Counted from the stretch's first letter, positions 1 through 11,832 are shown. The stretch: 64,000 nt of DNA from Ficedula albicollis (GCF_000247815.1 NC_021684.1:11887162-11951161); one strand, 5' to 3'. The notes: generated by a model from the sequence alone, not told the origin. A program made the numbers and translations.

Positions 1-984
1 TTCATCAGAAAACATGACAATAGATTCAAAGAAAGAACATGCATAAGAAATGAACTGCTCAGGGAAGCAACACTTGCTCTACAGGTGCAGCACAGACAGT
101 GTATTTTACTATTTAAATTCCTTGCTTTCTGAAAACATCTCATCTTTATGACTATTCAGCTACATATCATAGAAACAAAAAGGAGTTACTTCTTTCAATT
201 TCTTTCTATCAATCGAGGATGATTTTGCCAGTACCTCTGGGATGTAAGACCACAGGTACTGTTAACATATGGCTACAGCGCTGGTAAATTAAACTAACTG
301 GACATTATATTATTTTATTTTCCAGCAGGATCACTGAACAGATATTGGAAAAAGAAATGTTTACCCTTGGAGTCCTCACTTAAAGACAGGGGAAGAATTA
401 TTTCAGGAAGAGAAACCTGTGTTAATTGGACTCACATATCTGTGCTTTTCTTGTTGCACTGGCAGTGAATCCAAGTGTGGAAGTATTTTTTTGTCTTGAA
501 AAAACAGAACTTCTTTTGTTGTTTCTATGAAAGAAGCTGTACATGGCATAGTTGATAACCTAAAATAACCTGAGATGACAATTCCAACTGCAGATCTAAA
601 TCTGCACATCAGGGATCTGAGCTGGGATCTCTGCTCATATGAATATCCTGACCACCCAGTCAACACCTATTTCTTAAAAAAATGTCTCTTTTTATTCTGA
701 CTATGGTTACAAAGCTCATCCTGGACTCTCAAAGGACTTTCTTATGGCAGGTACATCAAAACTCTGCAGATCTCATCCATCTCTGAGTTCTGACTCTCCC
801 TTTTGCTTAAAAAAATACAACTACCTTCATGTCTTAGACCACTTATATGGTTGCAATAGAGCTGGGAAGAAATCAGATGGAGAGAAAGACTCTGCCTTCC
901 CCATGGCCAGAGGTACCAGCTACATCCTAATTTCCCAAAACTTTTATAGATATGCAAATGTATTTTAAGCAAAACAAAATATAA
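1..984. other. Unique flank left of the R2 element, no gene seen
   Basis: AT-rich, CpG-poor single-copy DNA. The open frames here are short, lie on both strands and lack recognisable domains. No 28S rDNA-like sequence is visible next to the retroelement, so this flank does not look like the canonical R2 target. I see no promoter, tandem repeat or RNA gene. Confidence 0.5.
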
Positions 985-1437
985 GCAAGCAGAGAGGGAA
1001 GGGGGGAAAACCCCAAGAGTAACGTCTTCGGAGTGGGAAGCACGTCCTTGAAAACCAAATTTCCAAAACCGTGCAATTGGAGGAAAAACGAATTTAAGAA
1101 TTGGACTAAATTAGCGTCCCAGGGCCGTGGAATTACAAATTTTGAAGGTGATAAAATTAGCAACAATTGGCTACAATATTACAGAAGCATACCTCACAGG
1201 AAGCTCCTCACTGCTTTACAACTCAGAGCCAATGTATACCCCACAAGAGAGTTCTTAGCTAGGGGGAGGCAAGACAGATACATCAAGGCATGCAGGCACT
1301 ACGACGCAGACATTGAAAGCTGCGCCCACATCATCAGCAACTACCCAGTGACGCAGGGCGCCCGGATCAAGAGGCACAACTACATCTGCGTGCAGACATT
1401 GAAAGCTGTGCCCACATCATCGGCAACTGCCCAGTGA
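985..1437 (+). pseudogene. R2 protein fragment: end of RT region and damaged zinc knuckle
   Basis: This frame is open from after the TAA at 982-984 to a stop at 1435-1437. From about 1207 it carries the R2-like run TALQLRANVYPTREFLARGR, followed by CRHY...SCAHII and RIKRHNYIC, the linker and zinc-knuckle region ahead of the R2 endonuclease. The knuckle looks degraded. The second cysteine of the usual CxxC pair reads Tyr (CRHY, TAC). The later NCPVT cysteine also reads Tyr here, while the duplicated copy downstream keeps Cys. After codon 119 (counting from 1033) the frame runs into the second copy of the 86-bp duplication in the wrong phase and ends after a short unrelated tail. There is no real start codon; the element is 5'-truncated and the GTG at 1033 has no significance. 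Confidence 0.8.
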
Positions 1438-1476
1438 CGCAGGACGCCCGGATCAAGAGGCACAACTACATCTGCG
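1306..1476 (+). repeat. 86-bp-period tandem duplication inside the R2 ORF
   Basis: Two copies of about 85 bp, 1306-1390 and 1392-1476, each running from GCAGACATTGAAAGC to TACATCTGCG. By eye they differ at four positions (C/T, A/G, A/G, G/A), so they are near-identical but not exact. The period of 86 is not a multiple of three and shifts the reading frame. The first copy carries a Tyr codon where the second has the knuckle Cys. The duplication could be real, or could be a join of two slightly different R2 copies. Confidence 0.9.
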
Positions 1477-1919
1477 AAGTGCTTCTTGAGGAGGCGAAAA
1501 AGAAGGACTGGGTAGTGTTCAAGGAACCGCACATAAGGGATACCACCAAGGAGCTATATAAGCCTGATCTGATTTTTGTGAAAGATGCCCGTGCACTTGT
1601 GGTGGATGTGACAGTACGATACGAAGCAGCCAAAACATCGCTAGATGACGCCGCTGCGGAGAAAGTGAACAAGTACAAGCATTTAGAGACTGAGGTACGA
1701 AACCTCACCAACGCAAAGGACGTTGCCTTTATGGGCTTTCCCCTTGGAGCGCGGGGGAAATGGCACCAGAAAAACTTTGAACTTTTGGGAGCTCTGGGCC
1801 TCTCTAAGTCGAGGCAAGAGAAAATTGCAAGGACTTTATCCACAACAGCGCTCTTGTCATCTGTGGACATTGTACATATGTTTGCCAGTAGGGCCAGAAA
1901 ATTATGTAACCATGAGTAG
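1392..1919 (+). pseudogene. R2 restriction-like endonuclease (RLE) domain, core intact
   Basis: C-terminal domain of an R2-type protein. In the family this PD-(D/E)xK-like nuclease nicks the target DNA so that reverse transcription can be primed there. Visible order: SCAHII, NCPVT and RHNYIC (knuckle cysteines and histidines present in this copy), then KPDL with Asp codon 1566-1568, then VVDVTVRYE with Asp codon 1605-1607, then a Lys-rich KVNKYKHLE stretch about 22 residues later. This matches the R2 RLE arrangement D...D...K. The domain continues through WHQKNFELLG to RKLCNHE and a TAG stop at 1917-1919. It reads without internal stops, about 176 codons, but is out of frame with the upstream RT part because of the 86-bp duplication. 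It therefore cannot be made as part of an R2 protein from this locus. Confidence 0.82.
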
Positions 1920-1926
1920 TTAATTG
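1862..1926 (+). repeat. Left 65-bp direct repeat (end of R2 ORF)
   Basis: Starts TGTGGACATTGTACATATG and ends at TAGTTAATTG, covering the last 18-19 RLE codons and the stop. It is repeated without a visible mismatch at 2248-2312, an offset of 386 bp, on the far side of the G run. Confidence 0.93.
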
Positions 1927-1931
1927 TTTCT

Positions 1932-2243
<312 letters not shown>

Positions 2244-2247
2244 CTGT

Positions 2248-2312
2248 TGTGGACATTGTACATATGTTTGCCAGTAGGGCCAGAAAATTATGTAACCATG
2301 AGTAGTTAATTG
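2248..2312 (+). repeat. Right 65-bp direct repeat (end of R2 ORF again)
   Basis: Matches 1862-1926 along its length. It is followed by GTTTTGG and the continuous 3' UTR, so this copy is probably the one properly joined to the UTR. The left copy is properly joined to the ORF. Collapsing the two copies would remove the G run and leave one continuous element end. Confidence 0.93.
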
Positions 2313-2643
2313 GTTTTGGTTTTTTGTTTTGCAATTTTATAACCTTTTGTAACTTTGTGTAGATCTATTTTTGTAGTATTTTTTGTATTTTTGGATTTGT
2401 TTGTAATGTTTTCTATGCTTTAAATTTTTAATAAATACGACAGGAGCTAGGGGCGTAGGGCAGCCACAAGCCAGTTAGGTAGCTGATAGTGAGTAGGGAC
2501 AGGACTTTTTATTTCATAACGCGTCAATTACCACCCGAAATGGACCAATTTACCGGATTTGTCCAAGGTGGACGGGCCACCGTTACTTAACCCAGAAAAG
2601 GAACATATATTATTTATATGTGTTCGAGGAATAAGTGAAAAAG
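2313..2643 (+). promoter_or_regulatory. R2 3' UTR with structured RNA end
   Basis: After a T-rich first part (2313-2435) the sequence becomes GC-mixed and rich in inverted repeats. GGTGG-ACGGG-CCACC at 2567-2581 is a perfect 5-bp hairpin. GAACATATA (2601-2609) pairs with TATGTGTTC (2617-2625) over nine pairs, including one G-U, with a 7-nt loop. TGGAC at 2541-2545 can pair with GTCCA at 2561-2565. In R2 elements the 3' UTR RNA is what the RT binds to start target-primed synthesis, so this structure fits that role. The element appears to end in GAAAAA at 2637-2642. The exact end is uncertain. Confidence 0.6.
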
Positions 2644-4143
2644 ACTGATAATTCCTCTTGGTTACATGCCAGTCCAGAAAAGGCTACATGTTCTCATAGA
2701 CAGCCCTGAGCCTCTGCTGACTTCATGTTTAGTCTGAGGTACCTCGGTGAAAATTTTGTTCACACAAAAATACCTCAGCAACTGTTGGTTTGTAATCACT
2801 TTCATTCTCTAATTGGCATTTGGCCCCAGTGCAATGCATGCTGATCTCTCCAAGCAACACAGACACAGCAACAGCATGAACAACCACTGCAAGATTCTGG
2901 ACAACTGCCCAAAGCATTCATTTTCTGCTCAGGCCTGTTTTCCCAGTGGGAATAAGAGTGTGTATGAGGAGAAAACATTATCTCATGGCTGTTCTGCTAC
3001 ACTCCAACGCACTCAGATGAGAAGGGGCAAAGACAGACCATTTATTTTAAAAGGCACTTAGTTTTCTTTTGGTTTGTGTTTCCTGAAATAGATTGTAAAA
3101 AAGGAAACACAGACATACGTCTTGGGGATTGATAGATCATGTGGCAATTTTGCAAAGAGCACAACCCTTCCCCTGTGCTCTCCCCACAGTCAGTTATCAA
3201 GCCCTGAATTACACTCTGATGTTGATTTCCATGGCTTTGTATTATTAATCTGGCTGAACTCTGTAAAGCAAAAAGAGCAATTGGAACAGCGAGGAAAGGA
3301 AATCGCTCACAAAAAAACTAGGTTACAATAACCCTGAGGAGCTGAGTGAAACGAAGAAAAAGAGAAGAGTTCAGCACTAGGCTGCCAGCCTGGGCAAGGA
3401 CACAACCCTAACTCTAGCATGTCAGACCCAGTGAGCCTCAAATGCACAACACAGCACATTTAGAGAAAAGCTTTTATAAACCCATATTAAAAGAAAGCAT
3501 TGGATTTTTTTTCTAAGAACTTAGACTGTAGGAGGAGGCACACAGTGCTATTTTCTTTGCCCTGAGTACAGTGAGGTGTAAGTAGCTCATGCACCAGAGT
3601 AAAAAGTGAACAGAGGAATTCTATTCAGACCCCCTCCAAAGACATTCTGCAATGAGACAGATCACTCCTTTTAACTGATCTGAAGGGGACAGCACAGCAT
3701 ATCCAGGAGGGAACAGAAAGCTGGGGAAGCACTTCTTGTTATTAGCTAACAGTTGCATTAAGAGAGCAGCTGGTGGCCACCAGATTTGTTGAAAGCAATT
3801 GAAAAATTACTGTAATTTCAGCCTACAGCAAAAGTCAGTGTTGTTTCATTTTCTGTTTGTATCTGTAACTGATGAAAATATCTTCTTTGGCCAGACTACA
3901 AATATACAAAATTAAAATACAGACCTTTTACCTTGCCAGTATGTGGCTTTCCTATCATCTCAGGACTCCACCAGAGCCAGAATGCTGAAACTTCACATCA
4001 CTTTTTTTTTCTCCTCTTACTCTTCTGGAATGCATTGTTAAAATATTTTGCTAGGTCATAAATTCATCTCATTTTATCCATTACCATTCAAAGTAATTCC
4101 TTCAAAGTATAAAATTAAAACCTACTTCCTAACCAGGTATTTA
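2644..4143. other. Unique DNA between R2 and LTR, no gene seen
   Basis: Single-copy sequence with short open frames (82 codons at most) and no recognisable domain. I see no repeat, RNA gene or CpG patch. A polypyrimidine run near 4000-4025 is low-complexity only. Confidence 0.45.
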
Positions 4144-4815
4144 TGCTGAGACGGGATAGAAAGCTGTCCTGGGGTTACTTTACAATGCTGAATTGTATCC
4201 CCATTTGTCTGCCCAGAAATAAGTTTTGCACTCTTAAACTAGATCTGAGAGTGGAGAGGGGGAGAAGGAGAAGCAGTAGAATGTCTGAGGTGGTTGTATT
4301 CAAAAACAGAGATAAGAGCTGCAGCTTTCCTGCTTCTGGACTGTGTTGTCTGCAGCACGGACAGCAAGAGAGAGCTGAACTTTGCTTTTAGTTTTTGAGC
4401 TAGCTGAAGCAGAGAAGTTCCCCAGACTGTGGTTTTTCTTTTTCTTGGAGCTGTTCAAACCTGCTCTGGCCTGAAAGCCCAGAAAACACCTGGAGCTCAC
4501 CTGTGGCCCACCAGGGCTGGGACATGGCATTTTCCAGCACCAGAGGGACTGAGAGAGGCTGAGCGAGCCAAGCTACACCCCACAAAAGGGGCTTTCTGAA
4601 TTTGCCATCTCTTCAGAACAGCAAGAGGTTTTATAGTTTAATATTACCTATTTTTTTCAATGCTTGTGAATAATTTTCTTGTTAAATAAACAGTTTTTTC
4701 CACTTTTCTCCAAGGAAATATTTTCCTGAACCAGTTGGGGGAGGGGTCACTTGAATCTGCTTTCTAGAGGAATCCCTTTGGAAGTTTCCTCCCAAAATTG
4801 TCCTAAACCAGGACA
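4144..4815 (+). mobile_element. Solo LTR-like block of an endogenous retrovirus
   Basis: Begins TGCTGAGACGGGATAG and ends CCTAAACCAGGACA, giving the TG...CA ends of an LTR and a length of about 670 bp. It contains a polyadenylation signal AATAAA at 4685-4690 followed by a T-rich stretch, as expected for an R/U5 region on the plus strand. The text resembles ERVL-type LTRs common in songbird genomes; that is recognition from memory, and I assign no family name. No gag, pol or env-like coding flanks it within several kb, so it looks like a solo LTR left by recombination. The 5-bp flanks (ATTTA left, AAATC right) do not match, so the ends may be off by a few bases or the duplication has decayed. 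The open frames inside are not genes. Confidence 0.6.
4685..4690 (+). promoter_or_regulatory. LTR polyadenylation signal
   Basis: AATAAA within GTTAAATAAACAGTTTTTTC, about 125 bp from the 3' end of the LTR-like block. It sets the orientation of the block as plus. Confidence 0.5.
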
Positions 4816-6483
4816 AAATCTTAGATCTGCCAGCAAGTATATAAAATATCCCATATTAGTAACATCAGTCTGTAGATAACTTCAGTTCCTGTTTTTCTAG
4901 CACTTTTAAAGAATATATTTTTGTAGGTGAATATAGAAGAAAGAGGTTAAAGAAAAAGATTCATTTTTACTGATAAAGGATTATAATTTTGTCTTGTTCC
5001 CAATGTCACACTATTGGCACAGAGCAGCCTGGTAGGAGGCTGAATTAAATTTTAAGACTTTGACAAGGAGGGAAAACAGCATTACACAGAATTTACTGAG
5101 GGTGCCCATGGGGTGATTTTAGACTTTCAATTCTGTCAAATTTAGGTGGATTTTTACAATTAAAAGGAAAGTACTTACTGCCACACTGAGAGAACAGAGA
5201 AGCTAATACAATCTCCTTGACATGGCCCTGAGGCACAGTAGCAGATTGGCCTCCAGACAGACCCACTGCAGATTCCCTGTCAGCTCCAAAATAAATGAAG
5301 AATTGTGATTTGGCACATCCCCATGAGCATGTGAAGGCAGACGCCTGTACATGAGGGAAGAAATGCTATGGATAAAAATTGTACAGGTGCAGGGGAATAG
5401 GAGAGATCAAGGTATTTCCTCACCTGTTTTAAATGCTGCCTGCCAAGCTGCTTTGTATTATTCAGTGACTTAGAAGGCTGCGACAAAAATGTCCCATAGC
5501 TGTCTGTAAGGAATGGAGTCAAGAGGAAAGTAGCTCAGTGACAAACAGGGAAAAGAACTTCCTTTAGATCCATGGTTTTGACATCCAAACTCTCTCTAGT
5601 GGCACATACAAAGCAAGAAACTTCAGACACACCTTATAAACAGCAAGATGGTAATTCTGAAATAATATTTTTAAATCTTGTTTCTATTGACCCTGAATTC
5701 ACTGCATCTTACAGCTTCCGTGGACTGGGTTTTGTTTTAAAAACAGTTAAATGGCAACTATCAAATGACAGCACCGTGTGCATTTGCATTTCCTTCCCTC
5801 ACACACTCTGCAGATAGGCCAGTGGTGACCTCGGGGACCTTCTACAGCCTTCCAAATTCAAGGCCTGGTTTTTCTATCTATGACAAAGCAGATTAAATGC
5901 CATCTGAGTTAAGGAAATTGTTCTCCAAAAATGCCTGTCTGAGCTTGCAAGCCAGAGATGCAAATCAGCAGCACTTCCCAGCCTCAGGGGCTGCCCCCGT
6001 GTCACGGTGACATGTGCCAGGGGACACATGGGACAGAGGGTGATGGGTGATGCCCTGCAGCCAGTGGCCAAATCCATCCACATAAACAAGCCTTGATCAA
6101 TAATGGGCACCTGCTCTTGCCATCCTGGACTACTCTCAAGGGAGACACAACTGGAGTAGTTGTCACAGAGAATACAAATGCCCAGTAAAACCACCTACAC
6201 AACAAATTGTTAATCACAGGAACATAAAGGGAAGGTATGGGACAGAGCCCCTAGCCCCTGTTTTTAGCTTTAATAATACTCCCAAAACCCCCACATAGTT
6301 TTATATGCAAAACAGAAAGGATGCATGGTTATACACAAGGAGAACAAGGATTTCACCCCTTGTGATTTTTGCAGGGTCAAAATCGAGGCCCAGATTTTCC
6401 AAACCATTCCAGCAAAGGGCCCATGCAGCTGCTCTTGTGTAACATATCCACAGCAAGGCAGGCTGGTCCTTCATTCTTGTTCC
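4816..6483. other. Unique DNA, no gene seen
   Basis: No recognisable coding exon or mobile element. The open frame at 5874-6194 on the minus strand (106 codons) lacks any domain, and its codon content looks like random non-coding DNA. The region around 5985-6060 is modestly GC-rich with a few CpGs but is too short to call an island. Confidence 0.4.
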
Positions 6484-6640
6484 AACAGGAGGGATCTGGG
6501 CGGGATTTGCACACAGGATTCCAGCACATGCTGTATGACAGGAGGGATCTGGGCAGGATTTGCACACAGGATTCCAGCACATGCTGTCAACAGGAGGGAT
6601 CTGGGCGGGATTTGCACACAGGATTCCAGCACATGCTGTA
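6484..6640 (+). repeat. Minisatellite, three units of about 53 bp
   Basis: Units begin with GGAGGGATCTGGGC at 6488, 6541 and 6593, so periods are 53 and 52 bp. Each unit runs through TTTGCACACAGGATTCCAGC to ACATGCTGT. Units are nearly identical: unit 2 has GCAGG where units 1 and 3 have GCGGG, a CpG decay, and the short tail between units varies (ATGACA versus CAACA). High identity suggests recent expansion and probable length polymorphism. Units abut with no unique spacers, so this is not CRISPR-like. Confidence 0.93.
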
Positions 6641-9600
6641 CCTTTCCAGGAGGAAGGGTTAATGCCCCCTCAGACACATTGGTTTGCATACTGGCTTCCC
6701 TGCAAGGATTTATCATCTGCCTCTGGGCTGCTAGGGGCTTTTTTCATTCAATTACCCCCCTAAGAGATCAATATCCTCTCTGCTGCTGGAGCCTGGAGGA
6801 AGATGAGGGATGAGCTAGGGCTGAAGGAACCACACAGTGCTCAGAGCAGGTGACAGTCACCTGGGATGCTACAGCATCAGGCTGAAAAATGGGCTTCATT
6901 TGGAGACATAAATAAAACATGCTCAATCATGAGTTATTAATGAGATAGGGAAAGGGGTGAAGCATAGCCACACTGACAGAAGAGGAATCACAGCCACTGC
7001 CAGCTCAGTGGTTTGGGCTCAGGGAGTTCCCTGCGTTCACCACTGCCTGGTTTTCATTGCTGCAGCAGGAGCAGCCCATAAATATTCACAGCAGCACCAC
7101 CAGGATGCCTTCTGCTTTGAAACAGGCAGGTGAGGATAAATCCTAGGAGGCAGCAACAATCCTAAAGAGAGGGTGGCCAAGTGAGGGCTGTAACACTGCA
7201 CTTGGCCTCAGCTTCTTGAGACCATGGGCTCAACCTCTACACCACAGCTTCATTTTGGGGATGAGTCTGGTTCCTCTGTGTATTGGTTGCCCACCTGCTT
7301 TGTTTTACTGGCTCCTCTGGGCCTGGGGGATAAATACAGGAATAACAGTGGTTTTCTCCTCCAGGAGACTTTTCACTCTCCCAGTCGCTGTGCAGTGCTC
7401 TGGACCTGGCACCACACCACAGGATGGAAGCAGCTTACCTGCTTGCCTTTTCTTTTCATTTCTATTGTTTTTCCTTGCCAAGTAGAAACCCAAAACTTTT
7501 CTTGCTTTCTTCCAGAGAGCCAATCTTTTTGTGACAGATACCCAATTGCAGCAATACTCCCTGCTATGAAACACAGCCAGGATGCTTTACAACACTATAC
7601 TGCTGTACAGCAGACAAGGTAAAGTGGCACGAGAGCATGTTCCCAGTTCCTGGGATTGATTCCCATCACACTGTTCCCAATACAAACATGGAAATAAAAC
7701 CAAACATCTTTCTACACACCAAACAGAATGCAGTAACTTCCATCTAAGGGAGAAAGAAAGATGTCTGCATGCCCAAATGTGGTATCATTGAAAATCTGTG
7801 TCTCACTGTGAAAGCTGCCGCTCTGAAACTCTTTTTTATGGAAAATTTCACTCTATATGACAGTTTTTCTGAATATATTCTTCTATTTTATTCCTGGGGG
7901 TTTCAGGGTGTTTTTTCTTTGCTTATTTATTTTCTCAGTTCCCTGTCAAACACAAGAGAGGAAGAACAAAATGCAAGAGAAAGCATCTAGTCCAAAAAGG
8001 AAAGTAGCAAACATGACTCAGTGAAGATTAAAAGGCTGAAAAACACAGAGGTATGTAAACGGAAAGCAGAACATGTATTTTCTTTTACAGGATGTGATGC
8101 CGGGCATGTTCCAGACAACAGCTTTTGAGAAAGGAACAGCAAAATTACTTTCATTACAACATTCACGCCATAGACATTCACACCAGTAGGAGAAACTAGA
8201 GTGGACAAAAATAAATATGTTTTAAGCTTGAATGCCTCAAACCAAGTAAGCAAGCTTTTCTTCTGCCAAGGCAGTGGGGTCCAGACCCCTCGGTGTGTGC
8301 TACTGTTTGTTCAGGCAGCTGCTGGTCTCACCAGCTCTTGCAGAGCATCCCCCCTTGGGCTGCAGGCTTTGGAAAGCAGGAGAAACAGTGAGGACACCTT
8401 TGAATTGCATTATTTGCTACTTTTCAGTCCAACACATGTATGTGGTTAATTATTTAGGCTCTTCACTGCTTCTGTTTACTTATTTATAAAATACAGTTGA
8501 TTTGCTGCAGTAACTGGAGGCTAGCAGGGCAGGCAACCAACCCTCCCCGAACAGTCCCAATTGAGCTCAGCTGAATGACAAGCATGACCAGACAGAAATC
8601 ATTTAGCTTTTCCAAATGAAAAACGCGCTAATACTGAGGAAAGTTTAATTATTGTATTGGACAAGTGACTGTATGTTCCTCGGGGCTTCCAGTAGCACCT
8701 TCTGCGGAGGATCAAGAGCCCTTGAAGAGGACTGAGCCCTACAGCTGTAGGAGCTGATTTGGCCAAAGACAGCTGAGAGCTGTGGGCAGGGAAGTGCTGC
8801 CAGCCCCAGCCAACCGGATGAACGCCTGGTGGATTAACTGTGAATGTTCCTCATGCCAGGAAAAGCTCAAGGGCTCAGCAAGAGAAGGAAAGCAAGAATC
8901 CAAGAGGAGTGACATCAAGAATTTCTCCCTGAAGTGAGGGGATTAGCTGGGGAGGAGCAGGCAAAGTTTGAGGGATGGAAAATAAAATAGCACAGAAGGC
9001 AGAAAGTTGGGGGAAGGGGTCTGTTTTGAAGCAGAGAGTACAGTACAACAAGTACAGGGAGATCAATCCTTATTTCTATGAGGATGTTTGAAGTTAAAGC
9101 TACACAAAACCAACAGCAGCCACCATAGCTGAGATTTGAGCACCTAACCTTACAATTAATTAAAATCAGCTTTAGCAGAGAAGTATCCCCTCAGCAAGCA
9201 TCCACCTGCAGAGCCAGGCAGAGCACGGTTTTGGGACATTGGGTCACATAAACACCTGGACCAGAGGACAGACAGATACCTGGGCTGGGGTATCTGCTAT
9301 TCTCTTTCACACATACCCTTTGCCATTTCTTCCTGTCTCCCTCCAAAAGGTGGTAGGAATTTTTAGTGCCAAATAATGGCCTGACCATCTCCTAGGATGC
9401 AACTTGTGAAATGCAGCAGTTTCATTACTCACTAACACAGTTCACGGCAGCTCCCGTCCTTGGTTGTTGCCCAGTTATGATGGGCTTGTTCCGGTATCAA
9501 AGTGCCCAGACATTATTTATTTTTTATCATTCTTTTGGGTATATTCCTTAAACATCATCCGCCCCAAAATGTTGAAGATAAGTAACAATGTCTCTCTCTG

Positions 9601-11575
9601 GTTGTTCATTTCAAAGCTCAAGTCCCAAAAGTCACTTCCAGCTCAATTTAATCCTTGATCAAAGCAGTACAATTTAGCATAGGATTAGCAATGCTCTCAT
9701 TTAAATCTGTCACTAAGAAATGCAGGTGATCTAAGTCAATTCTAAATATTTCAACTAAAGCCACTAAACTTTATCAGGTAGTACGGGGATAACATTTTTA
9801 CCTTTATTACAATATCAGGCTGCATAATCAGTGTTTTTGCAGGCACAAATGCACTTATTCTGCCCTGTGTTCCTAACCTTCCTGGAAAGCTGTAGAAGAA
9901 AAACCCATCATGTTCCAACACTACTGTCAATTCCTTAAGGATATGTAGCAAAAAAGCATTTCAGGGAAAAAGGACTGTGAAAACGAATAAGGCTCCAGAC
10001 CTTCTCCTGGCATCTGCCAACTAAAAAGGGACCCCAGGGCTGTGTTTGATCCAAGCACTTCCAGGCATTGCTCTAGAAGGTGGAAATCCTGCCTCTGCCA
10101 CCCTGTTTGATTGCGAACATGAAACTCCTTCCAGTGCAGAGAGAAGCCCATGAAGCCTCCAAATCATGGAGGCAAATAAACAAAGAAGCATGAGGATAAA
10201 CTGTCAAAGGCAAGTGATGCTAAATATAAATTCATACATCTGAAAAGTTCAGCTCTCAGGCTGCCACAGCAAGACTGTAACTGCGGGGTGAACGTGCCCT
10301 TGTGTGCAGCAAAGAGCACAGAGAGCATCTCACTGCCTGTGCACACACAGGGGGAAGGAGCAATTGTGGGGCAATCACAACCCACTGCTCCCTTGCTCTC
10401 TCAGCACCCAGCAACCAATGTCATGAAGCAGCCCTCAGGCCCCTGCTCCCTATTCACATCTGTAGAATTGCAACCTTGATCAGAGTAAATACTTTTTTAC
10501 TTACTAGGCAAGTCACACATAGGAATTGCACCTTAGACTTAAGGTCCAGTCCACATCAGAAATTTGTGCATCGTGTTCAAGCCTTTCTCTTTGCTGCCAA
10601 AGTTTTGTACCTGCCAGTCCTGACAGAGTTTCTGTGTGTCAGAACAGAGATCCTTGCATCAGCAAGTAAGTGTCTGTCCCCTTAAGTGAGGCTAAAAGCT
10701 GAGTTTATGCATTCATCTGGAATCAACAGCATCCAAGTTACACTGAAGCCCTGAAAGCTGTTTTGCTTTAGAGGTGCCTGTAAAAATGCAGGTCATCTTC
10801 CTTAACAGCAAAGGGCTTTGATCTGCTGCAGGAGTGCCGCCGGCTGCAAGGGCTTGCACAGGGGAGTCAAGCTCCCAGCAGTGAGATCTGCTCCAGGCTG
10901 CATTAAAATGCAAACCTCCCAGAAATCAAAGGCAACAGCAGCAGGACTGAGCCCCGGCTGCAGCACACCCCATGAGCCGGGAGTGCAGAGACCTCCAGAC
11001 ACTCGCACAGCTGAACTGGGGGCGAGGGACCCTGGGACCACAGTCCAGCACAACAAAACTTCTCCACTTCTGATGGCATGCAACACTGCAGGATGGTGAG
11101 TACAGAAACTGTCCTGTCTCAGATTAACTTGCTCTGAAATAAAATATTACTCCTCAAACCTTCTCAAAGTTGATTTTTCTCCCCATTATCCTGCCAGGTT
11201 TCTCATCCTTTCAACCCACTCCCCCTCTGGAAGGAGTGTAGGGAGGGACAGGCACCATGACTCCCTAACAGTCTGGTGGAGTCCAACACTCAAGCGCTTT
11301 TCCCTGCAAAGTAACAGCTCCCACACGGGAGGAGGGAAACCTTGTGAGACTCTGAGGCACACCTAAATCCACTTTACTGCAGTAATAACCATGGCAGATG
11401 AATGGAGAAAAAAATCCACAGAGTCAATGGAAAAAAAAATCCGGCATCTGAAAAATATAGGACATGCAAGAAATTAAAATAATCCTACTCCCGCCTGCCA
11501 ATGCACAGAGGGTGAAAATCAATCACAGACCAAGTAGCTTTTTTCCTCTTGCCGAGCTAAGGAACAGCAAATGCT
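6641..11575. other. Unique DNA, no gene seen
   Basis: Five kb of CpG-poor sequence without a recognisable exon or mobile element. GC and CpG rise from about 10,800 to 11,090 (near GTGCCGCCGGC and CACTCGCACAG), leading toward the CpG-rich patch at 11,576. Overlapping open frames at 10802-11099 on both strands are 93-94 codons and carry no domain. Confidence 0.4.
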
Positions 11576-11790
11576 CAAGCGGGTGCCCTCCAAGCCCCTG
11601 TCTCAGGCAGGGCGAGCTGCTCCGCTCTGACCATACCTTTGCTCCTCCGTCTCACCACCCCGAGCCGGCACTTGAGCGAGACCGCGAACATCTTGTGCAG
11701 CCTCCAGCGCTGTGCTCACATGGCTCTGTGCCGCTGCTCCCTCCGCACCTCTGCCTGGCTCTGCGAGGGGCTGCCGCCTCGAAATTAATG
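11576..11790. promoter_or_regulatory. CpG-rich patch, possible promoter or regulatory island
   Basis: I count about 16 CpG dinucleotides in roughly 215 bp, including GACCGCGAAC, CCCCGAGCCGG and GCCGCCTCGAAA, in a window where most kilobases hold only a handful. Such patches in birds often mark an unmethylated promoter, alternative first exon or enhancer. An open frame at 11464-11808 crosses it but shows no known domain, and no TATA box or clear splice donor decides the case. Orientation cannot be given. Confidence 0.45.
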
Positions 11791-11832
11791 TATCGTTACC
11801 TGAAATAGAGCCCAGCTTTGGGCAGTGGCACA

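Noticed and set aside
4143..4585. Open frames of 61-82 codons on both strands
   Set aside because: They lie within the solo LTR-like block and show no retroviral or host domain.
6484..6640. Possible CRISPR-like array
   Set aside because: Units abut with no unique spacers and the context is a vertebrate genome; this is a simple minisatellite.
6301..6813. Several overlapping open frames on both strands with repeated peptide blocks
   Set aside because: They are translations of the three-unit minisatellite, open in many frames because the unit lacks stops. No family resemblance.
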